DNA from: JACKJK01 sp046159835 | Lineage (GTDB): Bacteria > Pseudomonadota > Alphaproteobacteria > Rhizobiales > Tepidamorphaceae | Assembly: GCF_046159835.1 (NCBI RefSeq) | Contig: NZ_JBJXCY010000001.1 | Coordinates: 496,001 to 560,000 of the forward strand | Length of the DNA: 64,000 bases | Reading direction: 5' to 3' | Part shown: positions 27,896 to 37,162 of the stretch, piece after piece | Position numbering within the stretch: the first letter of the stretch is position 1 | Layout of the letters: every line of letters begins with the position of its first letter | The notes under the pieces: model-generated | The model's database searches: none | What the model was told of the DNA's origin: nothing | What the model saw: the letters and a program-made list of their open reading frames with translations, nothing else | Program-made: the position numbers and the translations under genes

Positions 27896-30800
27896 CCGGC
27901 TCCAAGCGTCTGTCCAGTGGCGGCCGGATCGATCGGTCCCGCCCGCTCTGGTTCAAGTTCAACGGCAAGTCGTATCGCGGCTTTGAAGGCGACACGCTCG
28001 CCTCGGCCCTGATTGCCAATGGCGTGCACCTCGTTGCGCGTTCGATGAAGTATCACCGCCCGCGCGGCATCATGACCGCCGGCTCCGATGAGCCGAACGC
28101 CATGGTCCAGCTCGCCAAGGGCGCGCGCACCGAGCCCAACATCAAGGCCACGCAGATCCCGCTCTACGAGGGGCTGGAGGCTGCCAGCGTCAACGTCTTC
28201 CCGTCGGTGGAAAACGACGTCGGGTCGGTCAACTCGCTGCTCTCGCCGTTCATGACGGCGGGCTTCTATTACAAGACATTCATGCCGAGCCAGAAGTTCT
28301 GGGACAAGGTGGCCGAGCCGATGATCCGGCGCGCCGCAGGCTTCGGCAAGGCGCCGACCGAGCCGGACCCGGACGTCTACGATCACAAGCATGTCCACTG
28401 CGACGTGATGGTGGTTGGCGGCGGTGCCGCTGGCCTGTCAGCCGCGCGTGCAGCCGCCGCGACCGGTGCTCGCGTGATCCTTGCCGACGAGCAGGCCGCC
28501 TTCGGCGGATCGCTGCTGACGCTCGACCGCGACATTGACGGCAAGCCCGCTGCCGACTGGGTCGCCGATACCGTCAGCGAGCTGGAGAGCCACGACGCGG
28601 TTCGCCTGCTCAAGCGGACGACCGTCGCCGGTCTCTACGACCAGAACTATCTTGTTGCCATCGAGCAGCGCATCGACGACCTGACGCCGTCTTCGGTCGC
28701 CAACCCGCGCATGCGCGTCTGGCACATCCGGGCGAAGGAAGTGATCGTCGCGGCAGGGTCGCACGAGCGCCCGCTCGTCTTCGCCGACAACGACCGGCCC
28801 GGCACGATGCTTGCCAGCGCCGCGCTCACCTACATGAACCGCTACGGCGTGCTGCCCTGCGTCAAGCCCGTCATCATCACCAACAATGACTGGGCCTACG
28901 AGACTGCCCGCGCCTTCGTCGCGAACAAGGCCGAAGTCGTGGTCGCCGATACGCGCAAGTCGGTCGGCGAAGAGCTGCTGTCGGAGATGAAGGCGAGTGG
29001 TGTCGATGTCATCACCGGTGCGACCGTCACCGAGGTCGTCGGCAAGAAGCACATCAAGGCGGTGAAGATCGGCCCCGTCCAGGAAGACGGCACGGTTCTC
29101 GACGGCGAGGCACGTCGCATCGACTGCGACGGGCTCATCGTCTCCGGCGGCTACTCGGCAGCTGTTCATCTTTACTGCCACGTCGGCGGCAAACTGCGCT
29201 TCGACAATGAGCGCATGACCTTCATGCCCGCCGCCGAGCGCAAGGGCGTGACCTGCGTCGGCGGGTCGGCTGGCGACTTCGCGCTGTCAGCCGCAATGGA
29301 TGCTGGCATCGCGGCAGGCCGCAACGCGGCCATTGCCTCCGGCTTCGCGGCGGGTGAGGCCCCCGCGCCCGTGCAGGTGACCGGCGACATCGAGAACGGC
29401 AACGTGGAACCGGCCTGGCTGCTGCCCTGCGGCAAGCCGATCAACCGCGTGAAGGCGAAGTTCTTCGTCGACTACCAGAACGACACCGGCGCTGCCGACA
29501 TCGCGCTCGCTGTGCGCGAGGGCTTCGACAATGTCGAGCACATGAAGCGCTACACGCTGACCGGGTTTGGCACCGACCAGGGCAAGCTTGGCAACATCAA
29601 CGGCCTTGCGATCCTCGCAGAACTGACCGGCCGAACCATCGAGGAGACCGGCACCACCACGTTCCGCCCGCCCTACACGCCGGTGACCTTCGGCGCGCTG
29701 GCCGGCCGCGATGCCGGTGACATGCTGGACCCGGTGCGCGTCACCAACATCCACGACTGGCACGTGTCCCACGGCGCGGAATTCGAGAATGTCGGCCAGT
29801 GGAAGCGCCCCTGGTACTACCCGCGGGATGGCGAGACGATGCACGAGGCGGTGGCGCGCGAGTGCCGCGCGGCGCGCACGGCTGTGACGTTGCTGGATGC
29901 CTCCACGCTCGGCAAGATTGACGTCAGCGGCAAGGATGCCGGCGAATTCCTCGACCGCGTCTACACCAACATGATGTTGAACCTGAAGGTCGGCTCCGTG
30001 CGCTACGGGCTGATGCTGAAGGAAGACGGCATGGTCTATGACGACGGCACCGTGACCCGCATCGCCGAGGACCGCTTCCTCGCCACCACCACGACTGGCG
30101 GCGCGGCGGCGGTGTTCCAGAACCTGGAAGACTACCTCCAGACCGAATGGCCCGACCTCGACGTCTACCTGACCTCTGTCACCGAGCAATGGGCGACCGT
30201 CACCGTCTCCGGCCCCAAGGCCCGTGCGACGCTGGAACGCCTCACCGATGTCGAACTCGACCCTGAAACCTTCCCGTTCATGACCTACCGCGAGGGCGAG
30301 GTTGCGGGCCTGCCGGCACGCATCTTCCGCATATCGTTCACCGGCGAACTGTCCTTCGAAATCTCGGTCGCCTGGTATCACGGCCGCGCGCTGTGGGAAT
30401 CGCTGATGGAAGCGGGCCGTGATTTCGGCATCACGCCATACGGCACCGAGACGATGCACGTGTTGCGCGCCGAGAAGGGCTTCATCATCGTCGGCCAGGA
30501 AACCGACGGCACCATGACCCCGATCGATCTCGGCATGAACTGGATCGTCTCCAAGAAGAAGCCGGACTTCATCGGCAAGCGCTCGCTGAGCCGCCCCGAT
30601 ACCGAGCGCGACGACCGCAAGCATCTCGTCGGCCTGCTGCCGGAGGATTCAAGCTACGTCGTGCCCGAAGGCGCGCAGCTGGTCGACAGCGCCGTGAAGC
30701 TGTCGGACGTGAAGCATTTCGATCCGCCCGGCCTCGACGGCGCGCCGATCTACGGTCGCGGCAGCCGTTCGCCGATCCCGATGCTCGGCCACGTCACGTC

Positions 30801-30969
30801 GAGCTACTGGTCCGACGCGATGGGCCGGTCCTTCGCGCTCGCCGTGGTCAAGCGTGGCCGCGAGCGCATGGGCGACACGATCTACGCGCCGTTGAACGAT
30901 CGAACCATTGCCATGCGCATTGTCGATCCGGTCTTCTACGACAAGGAAGGAGCCCGCCGCGATGGCTGA
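27892..30969 (+). CDS. soxA: sarcosine oxidase, alpha subunit
   Basis: SoxA binds NAD+ and, through its C-terminal GcvT-like domain, the folate that accepts the methyl group as methylene-THF. The 1025-residue chain has an N-terminal ferredoxin-like fold without cluster cysteines (residues ~10-110), a Rossmann domain with MVVGGGAAGLSAARAAAATG near residue 170, a central oxidoreductase region ending about residue 590, and an aminomethyltransferase-like domain from about 610 to the end. It overlaps both neighbours by four to eight bases, which indicates coupled translation and stoichiometric assembly. Confidence 0.97.
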   Translation: MTGSKRLSSGGRIDRSRPLWFKFNGKSYRGFEGDTLASALIANGVHLVARSMKYHRPRGIMTAGSDEPNAMVQLAKGARTEPNIKATQIPLYEGLEAASVNVFPSVENDVGSVNSLLSPFMTAGFYYKTFMPSQKFWDKVAEPMIRRAAGFGKAPTEPDPDVYDHKHVHCDVMVVGGGAAGLSAARAAAATGARVILADEQAAFGGSLLTLDRDIDGKPAADWVADTVSELESHDAVRLLKRTTVAGLYDQNYLVAIEQRIDDLTPSSVANPRMRVWHIRAKEVIVAAGSHERPLVFADNDRPGTMLASAALTYMNRYGVLPCVKPVIITNNDWAYETARAFVANKAEVVVADTRKSVGEELLSEMKASGVDVITGATVTEVVGKKHIKAVKIGPVQEDGTVLDGEARRIDCDGLIVSGGYSAAVHLYCHVGGKLRFDNERMTFMPAAERKGVTCVGGSAGDFALSAAMDAGIAAGRNAAIASGFAAGEAPAPVQVTGDIENGNVEPAWLLPCGKPINRVKAKFFVDYQNDTGAADIALAVREGFDNVEHMKRYTLTGFGTDQGKLGNINGLAILAELTGRTIEETGTTTFRPPYTPVTFGALAGRDAGDMLDPVRVTNIHDWHVSHGAEFENVGQWKRPWYYPRDGETMHEAVARECRAARTAVTLLDASTLGKIDVSGKDAGEFLDRVYTNMMLNLKVGSVRYGLMLKEDGMVYDDGTVTRIAEDRFLATTTTGGAAAVFQNLEDYLQTEWPDLDVYLTSVTEQWATVTVSGPKARATLERLTDVELDPETFPFMTYREGEVAGLPARIFRISFTGELSFEISVAWYHGRALWESLMEAGRDFGITPYGTETMHVLRAEKGFIIVGQETDGTMTPIDLGMNWIVSKKKPDFIGKRSLSRPDTERDDRKHLVGLLPEDSSYVVPEGAQLVDSAVKLSDVKHFDPPGLDGAPIYGRGSRSPIPMLGHVTSSYWSDAMGRSFALAVVKRGRERMGDTIYAPLNDRTIAMRIVDPVFYDKEGARRDG

Positions 30970-31588
30970 GTCCCACGCCTATGAAGCGCACCGCGCGCGC
31001 GACGTGCGCCTGAGCCCGCTGGAGCCGATGGGCCACCGGCTGGTTGCCCTGTCGTCCGGCAAGAGCGTTGCAATTACCGAGAAGCCGTTCACGATCCAGA
31101 TCGGCCTGCGCGGCAAGGCCGGCGACAGCGTCTTTTCCAAGGCGGTGAAGTCTGCCACCGGGGTGGCGCTGCCCGAGGATGCCTGTTCGGTGTCAAGCGC
31201 GGGCGACACAAGCATTCTCTGGCTCGGCCCGGATGAATGGCTCGTTGTTGCGCCCGATGCGGAAGACTCCGATCTCTTGTCAAAGCTGGAAAGCGGGCTG
31301 GAGACGGTGTCGTCGGCGGTCGTCGACCTCACCGGCAACCGCACGGTCATCGAACTGTCCGGTCCCCGTGCCCGCGACGTACTGGAAAAGGGCTGCCGGC
31401 TGGACCTGCACCCGGATGCGTTCCCCGTTGGCCGTGTCGCCGGCACCCTGATGGCGCACACGCAGCTGTTCCTGGAAAAGCTCTCCGGCGAGCCGGAAAC
31501 CTTCCGCCTCTACGTGCGGGCATCGTTCGCACGCCACATGGCTGAATGGCTTCTCGACGCCATGGCCGAATTCACCGAAAGCGCCTGA
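30962..31588 (+). CDS. soxG: sarcosine oxidase, gamma subunit
   Basis: SoxG is a structural subunit with a GcvT-like fold that completes the alpha-beta-gamma-delta tetramer. The 208-residue protein shows LGPDEWLVVAPDAED near residue 90, VDLTGNRTVIELSGPRARDVLEKGCRLDLHP near residues 120-150 and SFARHMAEWL near the end, as in other SoxG proteins. ATG 30962 overlaps the end of soxA by eight bases. The next gene, sdaA, follows after 4 bp. Confidence 0.95.
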   Translation: MAESHAYEAHRARDVRLSPLEPMGHRLVALSSGKSVAITEKPFTIQIGLRGKAGDSVFSKAVKSATGVALPEDACSVSSAGDTSILWLGPDEWLVVAPDAEDSDLLSKLESGLETVSSAVVDLTGNRTVIELSGPRARDVLEKGCRLDLHPDAFPVGRVAGTLMAHTQLFLEKLSGEPETFRLYVRASFARHMAEWLLDAMAEFTESA

Positions 31589-31592
31589 GCAG

Positions 31593-32972
31593 ATGGTCAC
31601 GAGCCTCTTCGATCTCTTCAAGATCGGTGTGGGGCCATCCAGCTCCCACACCGTTGGCCCCATGAAGGCAGCGGTCCTGTTCACCCAGGAACTGGACACG
31701 CTGAACCTCACCGGCAGGATCGCGCGGGTGAAGACCGATCTCTTCGGCTCGCTGGCACTGACGGGCAAGGGGCACGCGACGGATGTCGCCGTGCTCGTCG
31801 GCCTGACAGGGCACGCGCCGGAGAAGGTCGATTCCGATGCCATTCCTGTGCTCGTGAACGACATTCGCGAGACAGGTGCGCTGAACCTTGGCGGCACCCA
31901 TGTCATCGACTTCAACGAGGAAACGGACCTCGTCTTCAACTTCTCCGACCGCCTGACCCAGCATTCCAACGGGATGCGGTTCCAGGCCTTCGATGCTGAC
32001 GGCGAGCGGCTGCACGAGCAGACGTTCTTCTCGGTCGGTGGCGGGTTCGTCGCGACGCTGGAGGAGTTCGAGGCGGATGCCCCGGCGACCGGCAACGTCC
32101 AGCTTCCCTATCCGTTTCGCTCCGCAAAGAAGCTTCTGGAAATCGGCGAGCAGGAAAAACTGACCATCGCCGAGATCATGTATGCCAACGAGCGTGCCTG
32201 GCGCGCCGACGATGATATCCGTACCGGCATCTTCGAGATCGCCGCCGTGATGGACCAGTGCATCGACCGGGGCTGCCACACCGACGGCATCCTGCCCGGC
32301 GGGCTGAACGTGCGCCGCCGCAGCCACGCGCTCTACCGCGAGCTTCAGGACAAGCCCGAACGCTGCAAGTCCGGCGGCCTGACCATTCTCGACTGGGTCA
32401 GCCTCTACGCGCTCGCCGTGAACGAGGAGAACGCCGCAGGCGGGCGCGTCGTCACCGCACCGACCAACGGTGCCGCCGGCATCATCCCCGCCGTGCTGCG
32501 CTACTACCGCCGTTTCGTGGAAGACGCGACCGACGAGGGCGTCGTCACCTTCATGCTGACGGCGGCCGCCATCGGCTCGCTGTACAAGATGAACGCTTCG
32601 ATCTCCGCAGCCGAGGTCGGCTGCCAGGGCGAGGTGGGCGTTGCCTGCTCCATGGCCGCAGCCGGCCTGTGCGCCGTCATGGGCGGCACTAACGAGCAGA
32701 TCGAGAATGCCGCCGAGATCGGCATGGAGCACAATCTGGGCCTCACCTGCGATCCCATCGGCGGGCTGGTGCAGGTGCCCTGCATCGAGCGCAACACCAT
32801 GGGTGCGGTGAAGGCGATCAACGCCTCGCGGCTGGCACTGCGCGGTGACGGCATCCACGTCGTCTCGCTCGACAAGGTGATCCACACCATGCACCAGACG
32901 GGCCGCGACATGCAGGACAAGTACAAGGAAACCGCCCAGGGCGGCCTCGCGGTCAACATCGTCGAGTGTTGA
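31593..32972 (+). CDS. sdaA: L-serine ammonia-lyase (L-serine dehydratase)
   Basis: SdaA converts L-serine to pyruvate and ammonia with a [4Fe-4S] cluster. The 459-residue single-chain form begins FDLFKIGVGPSSSHTVGPM (SDH beta domain) and carries the cluster cysteines in GCQGEVGVACSM, LTCDPIGGL and VPCIERN. It is 4 bp after soxG, so it is co-transcribed with sarcosine oxidase. The pairing makes sense: sarcosine gives glycine and methylene-THF, SHMT makes serine from these, and SdaA sends serine to pyruvate. Confidence 0.95.
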   Translation: MVTSLFDLFKIGVGPSSSHTVGPMKAAVLFTQELDTLNLTGRIARVKTDLFGSLALTGKGHATDVAVLVGLTGHAPEKVDSDAIPVLVNDIRETGALNLGGTHVIDFNEETDLVFNFSDRLTQHSNGMRFQAFDADGERLHEQTFFSVGGGFVATLEEFEADAPATGNVQLPYPFRSAKKLLEIGEQEKLTIAEIMYANERAWRADDDIRTGIFEIAAVMDQCIDRGCHTDGILPGGLNVRRRSHALYRELQDKPERCKSGGLTILDWVSLYALAVNEENAAGGRVVTAPTNGAAGIIPAVLRYYRRFVEDATDEGVVTFMLTAAAIGSLYKMNASISAAEVGCQGEVGVACSMAAAGLCAVMGGTNEQIENAAEIGMEHNLGLTCDPIGGLVQVPCIERNTMGAVKAINASRLALRGDGIHVVSLDKVIHTMHQTGRDMQDKYKETAQGGLAVNIVEC

Positions 32973-32974
32973 GA

Positions 32975-32995
32975 GCGTCCGCCTCAGACGGACGC
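32975..32995. terminator. hairpin between convergent sdaA and DUF1638 genes
   Basis: GCGTCCG at 32975-32981 pairs with CGGACGC at 32989-32995 around a 7-base loop, in the 11-bp gap between convergent stop codons and extending slightly into the minus-strand gene. There is no T run, so it is a weak terminator candidate. Confidence 0.35.
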
Positions 32996-33589
32996 GGCAA
33001 CGGCCAGCGCTGAGGTCAGGTCGCCATACCCGGTGAGCCTGCGTTCGAAGGCAAGCCCGAGGAATTTGGCGGCGTCCTTTGCCTTTTCCGTCAGGTCCGG
33101 ATCGTCCGTCTGGGCGAGATAGACCAGCGTCTCGTAGTTCCCGAAATACATCTCCCGCAGTTCCGGGTGCCGGTCGAGCCCGAGCGGCTTGACCAGGAAC
33201 GCCTCGAACTGGCGGGCGAGGAAATCGGTCATGTAGAACGCGGTCATGTCACGATCCTCGAGCGCGGCGAATTTCTCCATGCCTTGGTAGAACGCGAAGC
33301 AGTGCGGCCCGGCGATGCGCTCCACCCCGTGGCGTTCGCACACCTTGTCGAGGTCGCCCCCGGTGCCACAATCCGCATAGCCGATGAAGATGCGCTCATA
33401 GCCGTCCGCGCGCGCCTTGGTGATCGCCTCGTCAACGGCGGGCGCAATGCGTTCCGGGTGGTGATGGAAGTCCGCCGGCAGGCACGCCAGCGACAGGTGA
33501 TCGAGCTTCAGGGACTCCATCACCGCCAGCGTTTCCCGCGCAATCATCCCGCAGGCAATGATGCGCACCGGTTCAGGTCTCGGTTTCAT
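32984..33589 (-). CDS. DUF1638-domain protein
   Basis: A 201-residue soluble protein matching DUF1638, with IIACGMIARETLAVME at the N-terminus, a GYADCGTGGDLDKVCE motif near residue 75 and CFAFYQGM near 100. Three conserved cysteines lie in these segments and might bind a metal or cofactor. DUF1638 genes are often found with MttB-family methyltransferases and corrinoid proteins; the present gene is 2.5 kb from such a pair, which fits. No function has been established. It is divergent from the chemoreceptor gene and convergent with sdaA. Confidence 0.85.
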   Translation of the reverse strand: MKPRPEPVRIIACGMIARETLAVMESLKLDHLSLACLPADFHHHPERIAPAVDEAITKARADGYERIFIGYADCGTGGDLDKVCERHGVERIAGPHCFAFYQGMEKFAALEDRDMTAFYMTDFLARQFEAFLVKPLGLDRHPELREMYFGNYETLVYLAQTDDPDLTEKAKDAAKFLGLAFERRLTGYGDLTSALAVAASV

Positions 33590-33839
33590 TGTATTCGCAT
33601 AGCACAATTTGTTGGTTTTTTCTGCGTTGTTGGCCGGTTCGGCAGCTTCATCGACCGCGAAAAATATCCAAGCCGGCATATTTTCGCGGTTTCACAGGGC
33701 ATTTTTATGCGACGTGAGAAAAAAATATCGAGTCGGTATTCGAATTGGCCGATTTGCCCGCCTTGCTTAATGGTTCATTAGAAAACCCTATAAATACTTA
33801 GGCTTGTCAGTTACCGGCAGATTTCAGAAGGAAAGCGCC

Positions 33840-36050
33840 ATGTTCGGATTGGGTCGCAACGCCGACGCCACCGCCACGCTCGACGCATTTTCGCGTTCTC
33901 AGGCACTCATTGAATTTCATCCCGACGGCACGATCGTGAATGCCAACCGGAATTTCCTCGACGCGCTCGGCTACGAGCTCGAGGAGATTGCCGGCAAGCA
34001 CCACCGCATGTTCGTCGATCCCGCGGAAGCGTCCAATCCGGAATACGCAGCTTTCTGGAACAAGCTCGCAGAGGGCGAGTTCATGGCCGGCGAATTCCGC
34101 CGAGTCGGCAAGGGCGGCAAGGAGATCTGGATCCAGGCCTCCTACAACCCGGTCGTGGGGCAGGGCGGCAAGGTCGTGAAGGTGGTCAAGATAGCCTCCG
34201 ACGTGACCGCGACGAAGAAGCATTCCGCCGAGGTGGAAAGCCAGGTGAAGGCAATCGACCGTTCGCAGGCCGTGATCCGCTTCGACCTTGAAGGCAACAT
34301 CCTCGACGCCAATCGCAACTTCCTTGCAACCGTCGGCTACAAGCGCGAAGAGATCGTCGGCCAGCATCACTCGATGTTCGTGGACGACAAGGAGCGCCGG
34401 TCGGAAGCCTACAAGGCATTCTGGGAATCGCTGCGCGCCGGCGAGTTCAAGTCGGGCGAGTTCCGCCGCATCGGCAAGGACGGCAACGAGATCTGGATCC
34501 AGGCCTCCTACAACCCGGTCATGGATGCAGACGGCAAGCCCGTCAGCGTCGTGAAGTTTGCCTCCGACATCACCGAGACGAAGCAGAAGAACGCCGAGCA
34601 CGAGGGGCAGATCAAGGCGATCAGCCGGTCGCAGGCGGTCATCGAGTTCGACCTGGAAGGCAAGATCCTCACCGCCAACGAGAACTTCCTGAAGACGCTG
34701 GGCTATTCGCTCGACGATATCGTCGGCAAGCATCACCGCATGTTCGTGAACGCCGAGGAGCGCGAGAGCAACGAATACAAGATGTTCTGGAAGGCGCTGC
34801 GTGACGGCGAATTCCAGTCCGGCGAATATCGCCGCATTGCCCGCAACGGCAGCGACATCTGGATTCAGGCAACCTACAACCCGGTCCTCGGCGCCAGCGG
34901 CGAGCCGGTGAAGGTCGTCAAGTTCGCAACCGACATCACCGAGCGCAAGAAGCGAAACGCGGAATATGAAGGCCAGATCGACGCCATCAACCGCTCGCAG
35001 GCCGTGATCCACTTCGATCTCGACGGTGTCGTTCTCGATGCCAACGAGAATTTCCGCAAGGTGATGGGCTTCCGCCTCGACGACATCGTCGGGCGCCACC
35101 ACTCCATGTTCGTCGACAAGGCTGAAGCGACGTCCCCGGAATACAAGGAGTTCTGGGCAAAACTGCGCAGTGGCCAGTTCCAGACCGGCGAATTCCACCG
35201 CAAGGGCCGCGAGGACAGGGACGTCTGGATTCAGGCTTCCTACAACCCGATCTTCGATTCCGAAGGCAAGCCCTTCAAGGTCATCAAGTTCGCCACCGAT
35301 ACGACCGAGGAAGTGCTGGAGCGCCAGAAGCGCGAACGCATGCAGGTCGAGTTCGAGGCGGTGCTGGGTGAAGTCGACCAGTCGGTCACCGAGACCATGG
35401 GCAAGGCCAATTCGGCCGTCGATGCCTCCAACGACGCCGCCACCAACGTCCAGTCGACGGCCGCCGCCACCGAAGAGCTCGTCGCCTCGATCGAGGAGAT
35501 CAACCGTCAGCTCACCACGGCAGCGGAAGTCTCCAACCGGGCCGTCGAGAATGCGCTCGCCTCCACCGAGATCATGACGGGTCTGAACAACAGCGCCCAG
35601 AACATCGGCCAGGTCGTCGAACTCATCCAGAACGTCGCCGACCAGACCAACCTGCTGGCGCTCAACGCCACCATCGAGGCGGCACGTGCCGGTGAAGCCG
35701 GTCGCGGATTCGCGGTTGTCGCATCGGAAGTGAAGGGGCTGGCCAGCCAGACCTCCAAGGCGACCGAGGAGATCAGCAAGCAGATCGCGGGCATGCAGAC
35801 CTCCACCGACAACGCGGTGACCTCGATCGACCAGATCAAGGGGGTCATCGAACAGATCAGCGAAATCACTGGTTCGATCACGGCAGCCGTCACCGAGCAG
35901 CTCACCGTGACGCGGGAAATCTCCGGCAACATGCAGACCTGTTCCGACGTGGTCGGCGTCATTGCCGAGAGCCTGCAGGGCATCTCCAGTTCCACGACGC
36001 AGATCGAGGCGGCCGCCCAGCGCGTGCGTGCTGCCTCCGTCGCGGCCTGA
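33840..36050 (+). CDS. soluble methyl-accepting chemotaxis protein with four tandem PAS domains (BdlA/Aer2-like)
   Basis: A 736-residue cytoplasmic chemoreceptor. Residues ~10-500 contain four very similar PAS/PAC units with a ~122-residue period; each begins SQA(V/L)I and shows GxHHxMF, FW, GEF and WIQA(S/T)YNP(V/I) motifs. The MCP signalling domain follows, with the kinase-interaction hairpin around NVADQTNLLALNATIEAARAGEAGRGFAVVA near residues 600-630. There is no transmembrane segment and no C-terminal pentapeptide for CheR binding. The ligand is unknown. The gene is convergent with the corrinoid gene. ATG 33840 follows AAGGAAAG. Confidence 0.93.
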   Translation: MFGLGRNADATATLDAFSRSQALIEFHPDGTIVNANRNFLDALGYELEEIAGKHHRMFVDPAEASNPEYAAFWNKLAEGEFMAGEFRRVGKGGKEIWIQASYNPVVGQGGKVVKVVKIASDVTATKKHSAEVESQVKAIDRSQAVIRFDLEGNILDANRNFLATVGYKREEIVGQHHSMFVDDKERRSEAYKAFWESLRAGEFKSGEFRRIGKDGNEIWIQASYNPVMDADGKPVSVVKFASDITETKQKNAEHEGQIKAISRSQAVIEFDLEGKILTANENFLKTLGYSLDDIVGKHHRMFVNAEERESNEYKMFWKALRDGEFQSGEYRRIARNGSDIWIQATYNPVLGASGEPVKVVKFATDITERKKRNAEYEGQIDAINRSQAVIHFDLDGVVLDANENFRKVMGFRLDDIVGRHHSMFVDKAEATSPEYKEFWAKLRSGQFQTGEFHRKGREDRDVWIQASYNPIFDSEGKPFKVIKFATDTTEEVLERQKRERMQVEFEAVLGEVDQSVTETMGKANSAVDASNDAATNVQSTAAATEELVASIEEINRQLTTAAEVSNRAVENALASTEIMTGLNNSAQNIGQVVELIQNVADQTNLLALNATIEAARAGEAGRGFAVVASEVKGLASQTSKATEEISKQIAGMQTSTDNAVTSIDQIKGVIEQISEITGSITAAVTEQLTVTREISGNMQTCSDVVGVIAESLQGISSSTTQIEAAAQRVRAASVAA

Positions 36051-36084
36051 CGCGCCACGACGCCCAGATAACGACCCAAGGAAA

Positions 36085-36114
36085 AAGGGCGCGGCCAGTG
36101 ATGGCCGCGCCCTT
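36085..36114. terminator. bidirectional terminator between the chemoreceptor and corrinoid genes
   Basis: A perfect 12-bp stem (AAGGGCGCGGCC at 36085-36096 with GGCCGCGCCCTT at 36103-36114) with a 6-base loop. On the minus strand it is followed by TTTTT-type bases (AAAAA at 36082-36086 on the plus strand), so it most clearly terminates the minus-strand corrinoid gene and probably also serves the chemoreceptor gene. Confidence 0.75.
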
Positions 36115-36147
36115 GATCGTTTCAGGCTTATCACTTGAAAAGCGAAA

Positions 36148-36843
36148 TCATGCAGGCCCGCGGTTGTGGCGGCGCTCCACCAGCGACTTCGCGGTTTCCA
36201 CGGCCACGGCGGCATCGCGGCAATAGGCGTCGGCACCGACGGCCTTGCCGAATTCCTCGTTCAGCGGCGCACCGCCGACGAGAACCACGTAGTCGTCGCG
36301 AATGCCCTTTTCCTTCATCGTGTCGATGACGACCTTCATGTAGGGCATGGTCGTGGTCAGCAGCGCTGACATGCCGAGAATGTCCGGCTGGTGCTCTTCG
36401 AGCGCTTCCAGGTACGCCTCGACCGGGTTGTTGATGCCCAGATCGATCACCTCGAAGCCCGCGCCTTCCATCATCATCGACACGAGGTTCTTGCCGATGT
36501 CGTGAATGTCGCCCTTTACGGTGCCGATGACCATCTTGCCGACCTTCGGTGCGCCGGTTTCCACCAGCAGCGGCCGCAGGATCGACATGCCGGACTTCAT
36601 GGCATTGGCGCTGAGCAGCACCTCCGGAACGAAGAGAATGCCGTCGCGAAAATCCTCACCGACGATCCGCATCCCCTCGACCAGTGCCTTGGTCAGCACG
36701 TCGTAGGGCGCCCACTTGCGTTCCAGCAGAATATTGACGCCTTCCTCGATCTCTTCCTTGAGGCCGTCGTAAAGGTCGTCGTGCATCTGCTGCACGAGTT
36801 CGTCGTCGGGCAGTTCCGACAGGACGATATCGTCGTCTGACAT
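36148..36843 (-). CDS. corrinoid (B12-binding) methyl carrier protein, MttC/MtbC type
   Basis: This family carries a methyl group on the cobalt of a bound corrinoid between two methyltransferases. The 231-residue protein has an N-terminal four-helix cap domain (residues ~20-95, GMRIVGEDFRDGILFVPEVL) and a Rossmann B12 domain with the cobalt-ligand motif D112-x-H114-x-x-G117 (GTVKGDIHDIGKN), then the GMSALLTTTM and VVLVGGAPL motifs. The first 35 residues are very acidic: 14 Asp/Glu against one Lys. It is divergent from the MttB-family gene over a 319-bp spacer, so the two probably work as a pair. Confidence 0.94.
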   Translation of the reverse strand: MSDDDIVLSELPDDELVQQMHDDLYDGLKEEIEEGVNILLERKWAPYDVLTKALVEGMRIVGEDFRDGILFVPEVLLSANAMKSGMSILRPLLVETGAPKVGKMVIGTVKGDIHDIGKNLVSMMMEGAGFEVIDLGINNPVEAYLEALEEHQPDILGMSALLTTTMPYMKVVIDTMKEKGIRDDYVVLVGGAPLNEEFGKAVGADAYCRDAAVAVETAKSLVERRHNRGPA

Positions 36844-37162
36844 CTCTGATTCACCGTCTGGCTGCGGTGCGCTGGGCAATCATGGCCGCGGCGTCACCTC
36901 TTTTGCAATCACTGCCCTATCCCGGATTCTCGCCATCCCGGATTTTCAGTGTGGAAATAATGCTTTCCATCCATTCTCGGAGTGATCCCGCCGCGACGCA
37001 ACACTGCTTTTTTGCGACATCGCCACCTGTCGTTCGTGTCGCGGCCAGCATATCCGCCGTCGCGAGCGCGACGAAATACGCCTCAACCCGGAGATACGCT
37101 TCCCCCAGATGACGGCAGGCGCGGCGCTTGCTGTCGAAAAAGGTTTTACGGAGCCAACGGCG
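36844..37162. promoter_or_regulatory. 319-bp divergent regulatory region between the corrinoid and MttB-family genes
   Basis: No gene is supported here. Two 13-bp direct repeats (ATCCCGGATT[C/T]TC at 36919-36931 and 36935-36947, period 16 bp) lie toward the corrinoid side. Toward the mttB side, GCGACA (37014-37019) and TGTCGC (37037-37042) form an inverted pair. AraC-family regulators often bind direct repeats, and two such regulators are encoded nearby; the link is inference. Confidence 0.45.

Noticed and set aside
33807..36236. 809-codon minus-strand frame opposite the chemoreceptor
   Set aside because: It mirrors the repeat structure of the PAS domains and shows no motif of its own; the plus strand encodes a textbook MCP domain.
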